Positions 22,048 to 35,145 of a stretch of DNA of 64,000 nt are shown in pieces (positions within the stretch are counted from its first letter, which is position 1; each line of letters opens with the position of its first letter). Source of the DNA: Montifringilla adamsi. Its lineage: Eukaryota; Chordata; Aves; Passeriformes; Passeridae. Made by a program: the position numbers and the translations under genes. The notes under the pieces are model-generated. The model worked only from the letters and a program-made list of their open reading frames with translations, was not told the DNA's origin and ran no database searches. The DNA is taken from the NCBI GenBank assembly GCA_017590115.1, contig JAGGNK010011114.1, forward strand, positions 2,595,733 through 2,659,732. Reading direction: 5' to 3'.

Positions 22048-25000
22048 GTGAGTTCCTGTGTTCCTTTACCTTTTTTAAGTTCTTGTTGGTCGTGGCAAAG
22101 GCTGAAATCTGATGGAAATCTGAAATCTGAGGCTGTGTTGCAGAGGGCAGTCAGTCCTGTCTGCCCAGAGATGTTCAATAACCCAGGAGCTCATCACAGT
22201 TATTTTTAAATTCATGTCTTGGAGAAAATAGAAAATGTCCATAGAAAAAGCATGGTTTGTGTTGGTAGATTACTTTCCTTAGACTATGCAAAATTCTTGG
22301 CTCCGTTTCTTTCTCCTGGATGTGTAAGGGAGTGAATATTACAATTAAAGCCTGAGTTCTTTTGGCACACAATAATTTAAGCTTTCATGTGTGCTTTGAG
22401 AAGTTTAAGTTACACTGCTGATTTAGCTCTCATTCAGTGAAAAAAAAAACAAACTATTCATCGAATTTTGTTGTGTTTTCTAGCATGATAAGAGATATAT
22501 CTGATTGGAGCATACTGCAATCTCTGTTCTTCAAGGATGTGTCATTATACCTGCTCTTGTACCTCTAACTGAGTAAAACAAAAAAATGCACATCTGATTA
22601 TGACCTGAATTACACTTCCATTTTTTTGTGGAAGCCTTTAGCTTTATGAATATATGTGTGTTACATTTGGATATCTGGTTGCTCATCTTAATGCTATTTA
22701 AAGTGGATTTTGTTAGCTTTACAATGAGTGACATTAACATCCAGTATCTTAGCCAAGTGTAATTTGCATTGCTCACAGTAATCACCTCATCTTCACCGTA
22801 CAAACCAGATTGCAATGTATCAGCATAACCGTAATGTGTGTTTTCTATGGTTTCCTTCATTCCTGAACACTGACAGGAGCAATCAATAATTTTAGTAGCT
22901 TACATGCTGCCTTCTTCATGACTGAAATAAAATAACATGTGAGAAATGAGTAAAGCAATGACAGATTTCTTACACATTATATACACATACATTAATAGAT
23001 ACGTTTATCATGCCTTCATAACTTAGAAGGCATAAAGACTCTATTCTTTACTTGACCTTTCAGTGTTTTCTTTGCCCTCTTGATAAACTTTTTCATGGAG
23101 TTAGAAATATGCAATATGTACCACTTTAGAAAACTGTCTGCAGAGATCTGGCATGGTTAATATAAAGAGACATTAGTAGGAGAAAGTAGTGTTCATGCTC
23201 AGTAGTGTTACAGCATTAATAAATAAATATTATAAATTATTATTATTATTATTAGATAGGTGAATTGCTGTGTCAGATACTTGTTTGCTCTCCTAAAATC
23301 AAGCTGAAAATGAAGCAGTGGATGAAGCTGTCACGTCAGTGACGTGTCTGTGGGTGGCTTGGACAAGTCAGGGTGCACAGAGTGTCAGTGTTTTCAGCCA
23401 GTGTTCCGTGTGAATTTCCTCTTCCTCTCCCCCTGCCACCTATTTTCTGAGTCTACCTGCCTATTTGCAATTAGTGAAATCAGATGGAAAGAAACTATTT
23501 TGTGAAGTGTAATCATCTGTGTTCAGTAAACTCCATCTGGCGTTTATGGTGTGTGTGCAAACTGCTGCAGGAAGATGCTCAGATAATTAAAACCTTCAAA
23601 TACAACTCAGGACAAATCTGGTTTTTTTTTCAAGAGTTGTTGCTGTGAATATACCTGTGCCACATGTTGGCTCTGAGAGAAGAACGGGGTATTTGATATT
23701 CATCTTTTTTGCTCACGTTTCCCTTTGAAGTGAGTCTGATGTTGATGTCAGGGGAGCGTTTCCAGGTGGGATGTTTGATCCCCAGCTGAAAAAAATGGGG
23801 ACCACAGATGTGAAACAGAGCTTCACTCCACTGGCAGAGAGATGAACAGTGCATGTTCCTGCTGCTTGGATATTTCACAAAACACAGGACCACTTCCTAG
23901 GCTTAGCACATTTTGAAACCACTAATTATAGGACAAAAATAGTGCCACTTGTTAAAAATAACGGCATCGTTTCAAACTATTTCATGTTTAATAATGGCAT
24001 TGTCCCAAACTATTTTGTGTCTTTGAAACTAAAGGGTGACAACAAGATATTTTAAAAAGCAACAAAAAATTCTAAATTATAACTCAAATTTCAAACATTA
24101 TTAGTGTGTATTATATTGATGTCCTCCTGTCCTCCAGCTCTTCCTACTCCCAGCTGACCATTCAGTATCAGTGGTGCTAGGAAATTTATAGAGTTAGCAG
24201 CAAAGATGGATGCTTTATCTCTTTAGGCTCCTTATCTGCCCCTATTTTCCACCTGTAAATGTCAAAGCCTGGGAATGATTCCACTGCTTTAATTCGTAAT
24301 TGCAAGTCAGGATTGATCTACCCCCAAGAAGCCCAGCCAGGCTTTCAATACTCACCACTGCCTGGGTGACATTTCATGTTGTGCTGTTCTCAGAAGCCAT
24401 GTATGAAGCTCTGCATAAAGGCTGTGAACATGTATCCTTTTAGACATCAATAATTTATGTATTCCTTTACATATCAATGCATAATCTGAGATATTCATGC
24501 TATTGTAGCAGAAGCCTGAAGGACAATGCAAAGATCACAAGTGCACGTGTGAATTACAGGGAATCAGGAGTTGTAAGGAACTTTCCTTCCTGACAGGGTC
24601 ATTTTTTTACCTCCTGAATTATTGTCACTGCCTTGATACCACAAAAGGCCTTTGGCAGCCTGGGGTCTGCCTGCTTACAGGAGCAGAAGCCAGCATGTGA
24701 ATCAGGCTGACTGCTTGGATTTTTTTTTAATTTTTTCTCAGAGTCTTTGTGCCTGAGGGGATGTGCTGTAATTATCCACATCTCCATATCTATTCACTTT
24801 TAACTGAAACACCGAGATTGTCTTAAAATTGTCATTTTCAGATGGATCTGGTTTATCCTTATTATTTTTCAGATGTCTGTATGACAGGTGGGTGGACTAA
24901 TGACACAGTATGAAGTGGACGTGAATTTAAACAATCGCAGTTGTAGAGGGACTGTAATTATGTCTCTCAAAGACAATATTTGGGTAATCAGTAGATGAAC

Positions 25001-26323
25001 TTTGACTATTTAAGCACACAGATACATCACCAGTGTTCATGGCATTTTAATGTAAATGCAGCCCGTGCTGGACAGAAATCAGTTGCATTTTCCCTCTATA
25101 TGCAAAATCACAGCGATACAGTCAGAATGTATTGAAGGGTGTGGTAAAAAAGGAACCAAAACCCCATCAATTCTCTTGCCCCAAAGCACAGAGGAGGGGA
25201 GCAGTGCTCTGTCATCGCTGACTACTCAAGGAGGAGATGATCTCAATATAAAACATGCATTAGTAAGGGCCTGACAAGCACCATCAGATAATGTCAGGTG
25301 TGTAAAAAGGTAAAACTGGCTCATCTCACTCACATGAATCTCTTTTGTTCTGTACCATTAAGAGATCTCCTGAACTCTCCTAAGTCCTGGTATAATGAAT
25401 GAATGTCAGGCTTTTACTTTCAGCTTTTTCTGCAAAGTCCTTCTAGTAATTCAGTTAGAATCCATTTTTCTTGATCCACTCCTCCCCAGGCCTGTGGCTT
25501 AGGTGCCTGTGGCTGTCACCCTGGAACAGATTATAAATCAGAATATTGGAATGGGTTCTGAAGCCCTGGAAACAGCTGCCTTGTGCTGGAGTGCCAGACG
25601 TGCTCGAAATAAATTGAGGACTTCATTGACTTTAGATGAATTATGCTGGAGAGACAGATACTGCAGGAATAGCAGCTCCATCTACAGAAGATAAAACTTT
25701 TGGTTACTGCTGGCTCGCTGATTTCCAGCCCTGGGAGAGGTTCTCTGACCCAGAGTGCCTGGGATTTTGAGCTGCAATAACAAACTCCTACAATTTCTAA
25801 CACCAAAGCTGTCTTTCTACTCAAGTTTGGGGAGCTTGGCTTTATGATGAGCATGCCCTTAAAGGGAGACCATGACAAAAATATATAAAAACTGTACTTC
25901 TCTTAGAAAATAATCAGTAAATATATTGCTGTTCTTGTTCTTAAACTATTCCCAAAAAAAGAATCAGCAAAATCCCTTTTTAAAAATAATTATGGCATTT
26001 TTATTACAAACTGGGGAGCAGAAGAGCAAAATCACACTTTTAGACTCTGTTCACTGGCAGTTGATTTCTTTTTTTAACTACATTTTAATTAATATTTTTG
26101 AGTTATTTATGGTAATGCTATGTGGATCTGCAGGCTTTTATAGGATTCCAGCTGGAACTTAGCAAAGAAAATTTGAAAGCCACCAACTCACACTCATTGC
26201 AATAAGGATCTGGGGTAGATGCACCTTCCTTTTTCAGTAAAGCAAAGCCAGAAGTTGTTTCATTGAGTTGCTAATCTTCCTGCAATAAAGCAGTCACAAA
26301 ATGTGAGGAGTCTCATTACTGTC

Positions 26324-26345
26324 TTTTTTTTTTTTTTTTTTTTTT
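26324..26345. repeat. Poly(T) run, 22 bp
   Basis: A pure T run with no recognisable adjoining element. Confidence 0.9.
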
Positions 26346-26851
26346 GTAAAACTGTTTCTCCAATTTCATAGATGACTTTTTACATAAGATTATAAAGACT
26401 TTCTATCCAATATGAAATTCCTGCCCTTGTCTAATGGGAGATGTCTGATTCTCTTCCTGGTGGTGGTGTCTTTGTTGATGTAAATTTAGGATGTGGCTTT
26501 CCCCCAGGATTCATGTTCTTTATTGAAAGCCAAGGCTCACTTCTAGCATAGAAAACAGAGAGATCGATTTCTTTATCAGCCTCACATCTAAAACTGTAAG
26601 TGGATTTCTTGTGAAAACACGAGGCTACAGGAGAACTTTCCTTGTTTCTTGGCTGGGCCTTGGACTCTTGGAGGGCCCCTGGGCACTTGTAAAGGGAGCT
26701 TATTAATTGAGTATGAGAAAAACAAAGTCATTTTTATGTTCTTGGTACTGTTCTGGAGCAGCACTGGGAATTGTGAATAAAGTTATAAAGCATGGAAAAT
26801 ACAATGTGCTTTTTGTGACTAAAGAACATCATCCAATAGATTAAATTTCCA

Positions 26852-26872
26852 AGAGAGAGAGAGAGAGAGAGA
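26852..26872. repeat. Microsatellite (AG)n
   Basis: About ten AG units in a row, a short purine tract. Confidence 0.9.
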
Positions 26873-28268
26873 TCAGGCTCTTCATCTGACTTCAGAGACA
26901 AAACAGTGTTTTCAAACACTCCAGTTTTCTGTGTCCTCTTTGCTGGTCTGCAAGTGATGTGGAAATTTGGTGTTCACCTCATTTTAAGGGTTGTTTGTGA
27001 AATGAAGGTTTGTCTTTTGGTAGGTAGCTCTGCTAAACAGAATGGGATCCATGAAAACCATATGCCAAGACAATCCCCTTCCTGACCTTTGCCAAGCCTC
27101 TAAGACTTACCTAGTGACATTTTGGAGGCCTGAATTGTAGTCTGAGTCAGGACTGCCTGTGTTGTTTATACTTAATTTAATTTATGCAATATTAGCATGA
27201 AAATGAAGATGCTTCAGTACCGTTAGACTGTATTTAGGTTTCTAATTAACACTAATGCCTGCATTTCTATTGTTAATCAAGCCAGTGAGTCTAAAGCTGG
27301 TGATTGTACGGCTACCTTCAGTGTAGGTGCAGTTTATGGGAGAGTAGGCAAAGCAAAGTGAAATATTTAAATCTTTTTTGCTGCTGGTTACTCAGTGGAA
27401 GTCAGAGCACTCTTCCCCACAGAGGTGGTTGTGAGGAGAGGTGTGTGACTGCAGTATCATGGAGGTGTCAGAAGCACTGCAGAGAGCTGGTCTGGTGTGA
27501 AATCTTCAGAATATATTCTCCACACGTTGTGCATAACTGGAAATAACTTTAAACTCTCACAGTTTTCTGTACTAAAACACATTCACTCCAGAATTGCCTT
27601 CAGGAACAAGTTGTGCACTGCTGTCTTTTAGAACTTCATTTTCTCATGTGTGACTCTCAAGAAACTCTGTCAAAGCTGGTATCACCAGGAATTGTCTCTT
27701 TTCTCTAATTCTCACATTTTAGAAACTCAGCCTGAGGTTTCTTGTGTGCATTTTATTAACTCTAATTCTCACATTCCGTGGTGGCCATGACCAGGGAGAG
27801 ATGTTCCCCTACCTACCATATTAATTGTACTGGTAGCTTCAATTCTCTTCAAGTTTGGCATTTAATGATGGCTTGCTTCTCTTATGACTTTAAAAAATGT
27901 CCAAAGCCCCTCTCCCAGCTGACATTTTTTTCACTCTGCCCTCTGCACAGATGACCCCATCTGAATCTGATTTTCTGTGTCAGCTGGAGGCTTGGCTTTA
28001 GTGAAGTGAAGCAACATCATGGCCCTTTATTTTCCTTGTATGTCCTAGAAAACCTGGTGAAGCCATGCAGGGAATTCACTTAAATGCCTTCAAATCAGCC
28101 AAATCCAGCCCTCCTGGGCTGTGCAAAAGGATCTGGGTTATAAGGAAGGACCTTGGAGTGGGTTTTTCACCTTTAATGATGTATGAATGTCGTGGCAGTT
28201 TCCAAACATTTCATAACTGAAAATCAACCAGACTTGATTTATCATTTACTCTTATCTGTGCAAATTAA

Positions 28269-28312
28269 GCTACACACACACATATACATATGTATGTGTA
28301 TGTCTGTGTAGC
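28269..28312. repeat. CA/TG-rich near-palindrome
   Basis: The outer eight bases (GCTACACA and TGTGTAGC, in reverse complement) pair exactly, and the centre ATACATATGTAT is a perfect palindrome. The bases between mostly pair, with purine-purine or pyrimidine-pyrimidine exchanges that allow G-U pairing in RNA. It probably arose from a decayed CA/TG microsatellite. Confidence 0.6.
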
Positions 28313-28651
28313 ATAATTTGAACAGAGAAGCAATTTGCACATGTATAAAATATATATTTATATGTGTGTGTGTCTATAAAGTATGTATGCTGTAATGTAC
28401 TATAAATCTATATTGCAGGTAGATAAATCTATGGTAAATCTACCAGATATCAGTAGATTTTGCACTGAAATGTATTTTACTCTCTCTTTTGCTCTTATGA
28501 CAAGCGGCAGCAGCGTTTTCCAGCTTACCATGGGTTTTTTTACACTAATATCACAATAACTGAGACTCTCAGAGATAAAATAACCAACCACACAAAATCA
28601 TATTTGCTGCAGGACAGTCAAATGGACTCTCTGGTTTTGTTTTGCTCCCAG

Positions 28652-28801
28652 GGGGGCAAGATTCCCATCCGATGGACGTCTCCAGAAGCTATTGCCTATC
28701 GGAAGTTCACGTCAGCCAGCGACGCCTGGAGCTATGGGATTGTCCTCTGGGAGGTGATGTCTTATGGGGAGAGACCCTACTGGGAGATGTCCAACCAGGA
28801 T
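28652..28801 (+). CDS. EPHA3: EPHA3 exon: kinase C-lobe, substrate groove (residues 306-355)
   Basis: The exon encodes [20 protein letters not shown], then [20 protein letters not shown], then [19 protein letters not shown] is the P+1 loop and APE-equivalent motif, and SDAWSYG is kinase subdomain IX. Most tyrosine kinases, including human EPHA3 as I recall it, have Val where this copy has Ala (codon 28724-28726). The exon is 150 bp and phase 0 at both ends. The acceptor is GCTCCCAG and the donor GTGAGT. Confidence 0.96.
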
Positions 28802-30803
28802 GTGAGTAAATTGTTGTCCGAGTTGTGTTCTCAGAGAAGGGATCAAGCTGTGACAGGAGCTTGAGCAGGTGGCTGTGAGTTTTTGATGGTGACATTGAAT
28901 AAGGTGTGGAGAGGAAAACCGCCGCATCTCCCTGCTCAAGTAAAAGTTCTAATGAACTTAAAAAACCCACCATCTCTATAGCAGAGTGTTTTGGACCTCT
29001 GAAGGAGCAAGTATTTTATCCCATTGGTGGTTTTCTGTAAGATGATGCAAATAATTCCACTGGAATGAGGTCATTGCCTTTTACATTCCTTAGCTCGTTG
29101 TTAGAAAACCCTCCTAAATTTCTGTTGATCCCCTTTTGGTTCCACTTGTATAATACCCTGTAGAAGTTTTCTGTAAATGTCAAATGCACAGAATAAATTG
29201 CTCTTGGCACTTGTGAAAAGGAGAAGCAAAGCATTTCTGCTAAGAGTTTAATGAAACCAAAATGCTTCTGGAAGTAATCAATGGATAAAATAGAGAAGGA
29301 GAGTGATCTGATTAGACTTCCAATACAGGTTTCTTTGTGACATTAGTAAACTGTCCAAGCCTGCAATCCAAATGATTAATGGAGCTCTCCCAGTATTTAT
29401 TAAAGCATAACATTTCACTGAAGAACATTTTTTCTTATATCTATTTTGGGTTCTTTTTCTGTTGTTTTATTAATTTTAAATTTATTCTACAGAAGTTTCT
29501 TATGGACCAAATTTTATGGAGTGCAGTCACTCACACAAACAGATTTTCCAAGGAGATTATATACATTGTTACTAGTTCTAAATTAAAAAAAATAAGTCAG
29601 TAACATAGTTGTAGTCAAATATTTCTGTACTACTTTATGTTAAACAAGGAAAAAGAGAAGAAAACTTCCTTTTAAATGGGTACCTCTGTAACCCAAATCT
29701 CTGTAGAAAATGATGCATTTCTTTTAATTGGTAATGAATGTTTTTGTGGAGATTAACGTATCCTGTTGTGGTGACTGATATATTAGTGGAATGTCTTTAA
29801 TAATAGCCCATTAAAATCTAAAATGGAAGGATTAATCTCTTTATGTACCTCTCCTTCATGGCTGCTTAAAGCATTAACTGTTCTCTTGTCCTTGTTCTGA
29901 TTTAGAATAGTTTCTTGTGCTTTTCAATTAATTGATCCAGATGAAAAGGAAAGATTTACAGAATATGGCTTTATCCTTTTCTACATTGAATACATTGGGT
30001 TTTTTTATTCATGGGGCAACAGGTGCTGCAGGTCTGATCAAGAGGTGTTGGATTCTAGTGAAAAGGCTGGATTAAAAAGCTTCTGGACAGCATAAATTCT
30101 ACAGTAATCTTGGTTTTATGTGTGTCAATCTGGAAAAATTACAGAAAATCTAGACAAATTTTATCAGCCTAGGCAAATCATAAGGAATTGGGTTTACACT
30201 GCCTAGTAGAAAATGTATAGTTATCCATGAGGTAAGTTTTAAAAACATTTTGTGGCCCTGTGACATCATCCACAAGACCTTTTGTCTGTTGGTTCAGGAT
30301 GGCAGAGAGGGGCAGGTTAATTTTTTGGCAGGGTAGGCTGTTTTTCCTGTTGGTGTTTTGAGTTTTGCATCCACTGGAGGATGTGGAAAGGTTTTTTTTT
30401 TCCTGCTGTTGTTCTGGAGTTCAGTGTCCACTGGAGCATGTAGGAAGCTTGTGTTTCTGAGGGTAATCAGAGGAGAGATATCCAAGACCTTTTGAAGTTC
30501 GGCATACTTAAGCAAGCTCTTGCTAACTGTGGCTTTTGTGTATGGATTTATTTCAACTGAGTGTGAGTTTTTGAGATCCTTTCCACACACTCACCTTCTT
30601 CAAAGTCACACACTGTATCTTAACTCCCCTTTCTGCGTGCCTAATCTGCTGCCTGGTTTACTTTGCAGATAAAGGAGAGACAATTAGTGAATAAACACGT
30701 TTGTTTAAACACACAGTGTCCACGTTAACGTTCTCACAGCTGATAAAAACCCAAGTTGCTGTAAAGTGCCTTTAAGTTTGCACAAACTTTTCTCCTTGTG
30801 CAG
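28802..30803 (+). other. EPHA3: EPHA3 intron (2002 bp)
   Basis: Phase-0 intron, GTGAGT to CTTGTGCAG. It contains two related CCACTGGA-centred segments 57 bp apart (about 30360-30445). Otherwise I see no exon or known repeat. Confidence 0.85.
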
Positions 30804-30997
30804 GTGATTAAGGCTGTGGATGAAGGGTACCGCTTGCCACCTCCCATGGACTGCCCAGCTGCCTTGTATCAGCTGATGCTGGACTGCTGGCAGAAGGACA
30901 GAAACAACAGACCCAAGTTTGAGCAGATTGTCAGCATCCTGGATAAGCTGATCCGTAATCCCAGCAGTCTGAAAATAATCACCAACGCGGCGGCAAG
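30804..30997 (+). CDS. EPHA3: EPHA3 exon: end of kinase C-lobe and linker to SAM (residues 356-420)
   Basis: The exon encodes [20 protein letters not shown], then [20 protein letters not shown], then [20 protein letters not shown], then NAAA and two bases of Arg420. [15 protein letters not shown] is kinase subdomain XI, with the conserved Arg in RNNRP that closes the C-lobe. The kinase ends near residue 405 and a linker follows. The exon is 194 bp, with acceptor TTGTGCAG and donor GTGACA. Phase is 0 in and 2 out. Confidence 0.97.
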
Positions 30998-32924
30998 GTG
31001 ACATACTAGATCTTACACTGCTCGTGAACCTCTTTGATTCCTTCATCTCCTGTAATTAGAATTTGTTTGCCACCTTCTCTCTTGAGAGAAGGATTTGATG
31101 TTATTGTTTTTATCATTGCCATGGTTATTTTTCTAATTATTTGCTATTACTTATCCACTTTGTGAAAGATTTTTATGCTAAGACTGAGCAGAGTTTTTTT
31201 TTTTTGAGAAAAATGCAGCTGGCAGATTTGGCCATCATGTGATTTCCCTTTTCCTTCTGCCCTTTGGTGGTGTTTTAAGTGCTTAGTGTTTCACAGGTTA
31301 CAGCCAGCCATGTTCCTAAGTATCTTTCTGAACCGGGTCCAAATACACTTAGGCTCTTCTCTGACAAGTCATGTTAACTTTAATCATCTGAATAATCTTT
31401 TTTTTTTTTTCCTTGAGTAGTGCTCACAGACCTAAAAATGCACTTACACTCCCTCTTAGATCAATGTGTGAACTAGGAATTAATTTTCAACCTGTGCAAT
31501 GTTCCTAATTGCATTTGAAACATTCATTTTAAATCCTGGGTTTTCAACACACTCTGGAACATCATCACTATGATGAGATAAGAATTATCTCATTGAGAGA
31601 GAGCAGCTGAAGAGTGTGTTGACACCTAAGGGCATAATGAAGACGTGGTGAAAGAAGAGCTTCAGTTAAGCAGTGTTAAAGAGACTGGGTTTGTACAATG
31701 CACAAAATGTCACACTCTTACTGAAGGAGTGTAAAAGTATTTTTAGCATGAATGGTAGTGCCAAATCCTCTGTCAGCAGAGCAGGCAGAGTCAGGGAAAA
31801 AGGCACTCTGCTCCTCTGCTGCTTCAGAGCCAGGCCCTGGAGGGTGTTCTGTGTGTCACTGGGCAAGAGCCCAGAGCCTGACACGAGGCAGGTTTCAAAA
31901 GGCAGCACAGAAAACCTTGCTGTCAGACCTCTCCTTGTGATGCAGCACACTTCCCAGCACGGCAATTGGATGGGAAGGCTGAGGGAAATGGAGCAAAGGC
32001 AGTGGGAAGAGCTGCATTGATCCTGCAGCCTGCTGTGCCACTGCCATGGACCTTGCCTCCTCCTTCCTGGCCCTGGCTTTGTGCTGCATCCTCAGCCAGA
32101 CACTGGCCACTCTAATTGCCTCCTGCTGCCATGCCAGAGGGCAGAAAAAGAAAGAAAAAATGAGAGGAGAAAGGCAGGCATACCAATGGGCTCTGCTTTG
32201 AAATTTATATATTGAGAGAAGATGGCTCGCACAAAATTGTGTTTCGATAATTTTGCTTGGTGAGTGTTTTAACAGGTAGGAAACCAACATGCTGACAGAA
32301 GCAATTATTTCTAGGAGGTGACAGAAAAAACCCAACAAACAAAAAGAAAACAAAAAAAAAAAAAATAGAAACAACGACATTTACAGAAAAAACCTCCAAA
32401 CTGTTTAAACACCATTTTCTCAGTCAAGTACATTTCTTCCAAACAATTTGCACCACTACATGGCAAACAATGGGTGTAAAGAATGATTTTCTAGGGATAT
32501 GCTGCAGCAATCTGATGACATGGGGAGTTAGAAATCACAACTATCTTGTTTGGGTTTGGAGACCTGATTGCAGAAACCAGGGCTGCATGTTTTTCATTCC
32601 AAACAGAAGCAAAATGTTTGTGGTCTTGTTTGTGGTCCTTCCAGTTACAGATTGGAACTGCAACAGAGATAAAAACAATGTGGAGCCATAATTCCCAGTT
32701 ACCTGTTCATAGCCAGTAGAAGCTGATATCCTCTAGTGGGGACCAAATTCAGTCTGGGCACCATTTCCACCTGCTGGGTTCTGTGCAGGGGCTCCACAGG
32801 GGGATATTTGTTGTTCCCTTTTGTCTCTCCCATTCCATTCTCTGCTTTAGTGGCACGGAGCGTGGCAGAGGCTGCGCATCCCTAGCACAGTGCCACGCTC
32901 CCTGCTCGTGGGGAGGGAAGGTGG

Positions 32925-32986
32925 TTCCTTTCCTTTCCTTTCCTTTCCTTTCCTTTCCTTTCCTTTCCTTTCCTTTCCTTTCCTTC
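32925..32986. repeat. Pentanucleotide microsatellite (TTTCC)n, about 12 copies
   Basis: An uninterrupted TTCCT/TTTCC array of about 62 bp, pure pyrimidine on the + strand. Such mirror-like tracts can form triplex DNA and are usually length-variable. Frames through it give repeated Phe-Leu-Ser or Lys-Glu-Arg peptides that are artefacts. Confidence 0.97.
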
Positions 32987-35037
32987 CTCCACTGCCACAT
33001 CCCTGCACGTTCCTAGGCAGTGCAGTGTTTGTCCCTCACTGCCTGGTGACACACAGGGCACTGTGGTGTCCCAGCATGGAAGTTCCCTCTGCGCAGGAGT
33101 TTCTTGCAGCTCAGGGAAGAACGTGTGATCCGTGATCTCCCCATCTCCTCTGTCCGTGTCCGCAGGCCAGCCCAGGCTGTCCTGAAACACAACCACAAAT
33201 AAACACAAGTGAGGAGTGATGGGCAGTCCTGAGCCACGAAATCATTGTCAGACTGATCTGAGCCCTTGGATTAATCTCAAAGCTCAGACACTGCTGGAAA
33301 TCTGCAGCCAGCTCCATCCCCCGTGGTGTCCTGCAGAGGGGCACTGGTGGCAGGTAACAGCCCCTGGTGCTGCTGGCCTGGAGGGAATGAGCCTGGAGGT
33401 TCAGCAGCGCTTTTTGACAGGCTGACGGAGAAAAATGAGACAGAAAAGTGAGAAGTGAGGCTTAAAATGGGGTGGGGCCTTGCCATAGCCTTGTGTGCAG
33501 GAATGTGTAAGTGATACTGAAGGGCTGTGGGTCAGGGCAGCTCCTGGAGAAGGGGACACAGTGGGATCCCAGAGAGGGACAGACATCAGAGCAGGGACAA
33601 AGCACTCAGGGACTCAGCCCCGAGGGCTCTGGGGATTCCACTGGATCGAGTGGCTGCTCCCACTTGTTATTTGAGGCCGCAGCACTCCCACACCACCTCT
33701 CCTCCTACACATAATAAGCAATTAATCTAAGTTATAGAGGTCCCAGCTCTCTTCTAGCTGTGTCTGTGGTGCTACTGGAGGAATGCTAAAGCTTCATGCC
33801 CACCATATGCTTGTAGGTGTTCAGAATATACTCGAGTCAGGGAAAAAAATGTTTGACCTGACGACGTCTGGTGCAGATGCAAAACCTGTCTTTTCTTACA
33901 GATTTTAGGGCTGATGTTTGTTTAAAATAGTCACAGCACCGTTGTATCCTATTTAAAAAACATATTTCTGGAGGTGCATAAGATATCCCTGTCCTCTGGG
34001 TGCTGGTTGCTGTTAAGTGACCTCCGCTGGAGGATGTGCTTGGCTGAACATCTGATTCCAGGCCACAGCCCAGGCACGTTCTACACTAATACCCCACAGA
34101 AGAGGAGTCAAAGCCTTCAATTCCCTCTTTCCTTTAAAGTTTTCTATCCCTTCAGGCCACTCCATGGTATCTAATAATTTCTTGATACACTAGGGGATGT
34201 TTTTATCCTTATTGATCATGGCTTTGCAGACCGTTCTACGTGCCTTTGAACCTTACAAAAGGTTTTTGTAGCCTCAGCACAGCAAACGTTCCATAGTACC
34301 TTTCCTGGTGTTGTGTTTCATCTCAGATTCATGTACAAATTCCACTTCCATTCCTTGTAAAGCACAGAGTATGGCTGGTTTCTTTCTTACCTGTCTAAAT
34401 TCACTTTTTAATCAGGTGGCCACCCTGAGCTTTTGCTAATAAGACCTGCACTGGTTCTGGACACATGGGGTTTTTGTGTCCCTTAGGCTGCCTGGGGTTA
34501 ACCAGCTCTGTGAGGGGCTGTAGGAACAGAACTCAGTGCAAGCCACGTGGTTTTCTAAAGCACAATCTCATGATATTTTTATTTGATTTATGTCTTGCTG
34601 TTCTTTCCTGTTTTCTGAACACGATGTTCATTTTTCTAGCAGAGTCCTTAGGTTGTTTGGATATCTTTAGGGTGGGAGTGAGTGCATCGTTCTTCCAGTT
34701 TTGATCAATTTCGTTATTTTTCCTCTTGAGCTTATTGTTTTTTCAGCCCACTGTGTATTACTTCACATTTGTGAACATTTCATACGGATACAAAGCAGAT
34801 GGAAACTTTTCTCAGCTTGGGTTGGGGAGTCAGAATCACTTCACCCACCTGCAAGCAAGTTGGTGAGGCTGAAATGACTCTTTAGCTGTTGTTTCATTTG
34901 TGTGGGGAAAAAATTGTGACTTGAGTCATGCAACTGGAACTACTTTGTGTACACTACAAATCTGAAATGGACTCATGATTTTTTTTTTTAATCCATTTCA
35001 CCTTTCTCACTGATTTACATTTATGATTTTTTTAAAC

Positions 35038-35145
35038 TTAAATTTATGATTCTGAATTTCTTTATTTTTATGTATGTTTATATATATGTTTATATATATT
35101 TACAATGTATATTACTATTTAATGTATATGAATCTTACTCTTACA
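35038..35145 (+). repeat. 108-bp direct repeat, copy 1
   Basis: The copy runs from TTAAATTTATGATTCTGAA to GAATCTTACTCTTACA and matches 36880-36987 at 107 of 108 positions by eye. The inside is AT-rich (repeated TTTATATATAT), but the flanks of the unit are not simple sequence. Confidence 0.93.

Larger units (their letters stand above)
22048..28651 (+). other. EPHA3: EPHA3 intron (6604 bp)
   Basis: The intron holds a TTA run (23238-23254), a 22-T run (26324-26345), an (AG)n run (26852-26872) and a 44-bp near-palindrome of CA/TG type (28269-28312). I recognise no exon or transposon. The remainder is AT-rich unique sequence. Confidence 0.85.

Noticed and set aside
31895..32380. 161-codon open frame on the - strand, the longest in the window
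   Set aside because: It begins with a Phe/Leu-rich run read from an A-rich intronic tract, has no domain or splice signals and lies inside an EPHA3 intron. It is best explained by chance.
32749..33208. Frames with repeated Lys-Gly-Lys-Glu-Arg or Phe-Leu-Ser-Phe-Pro peptides
   Set aside because: They come from translating the TTTCC microsatellite.
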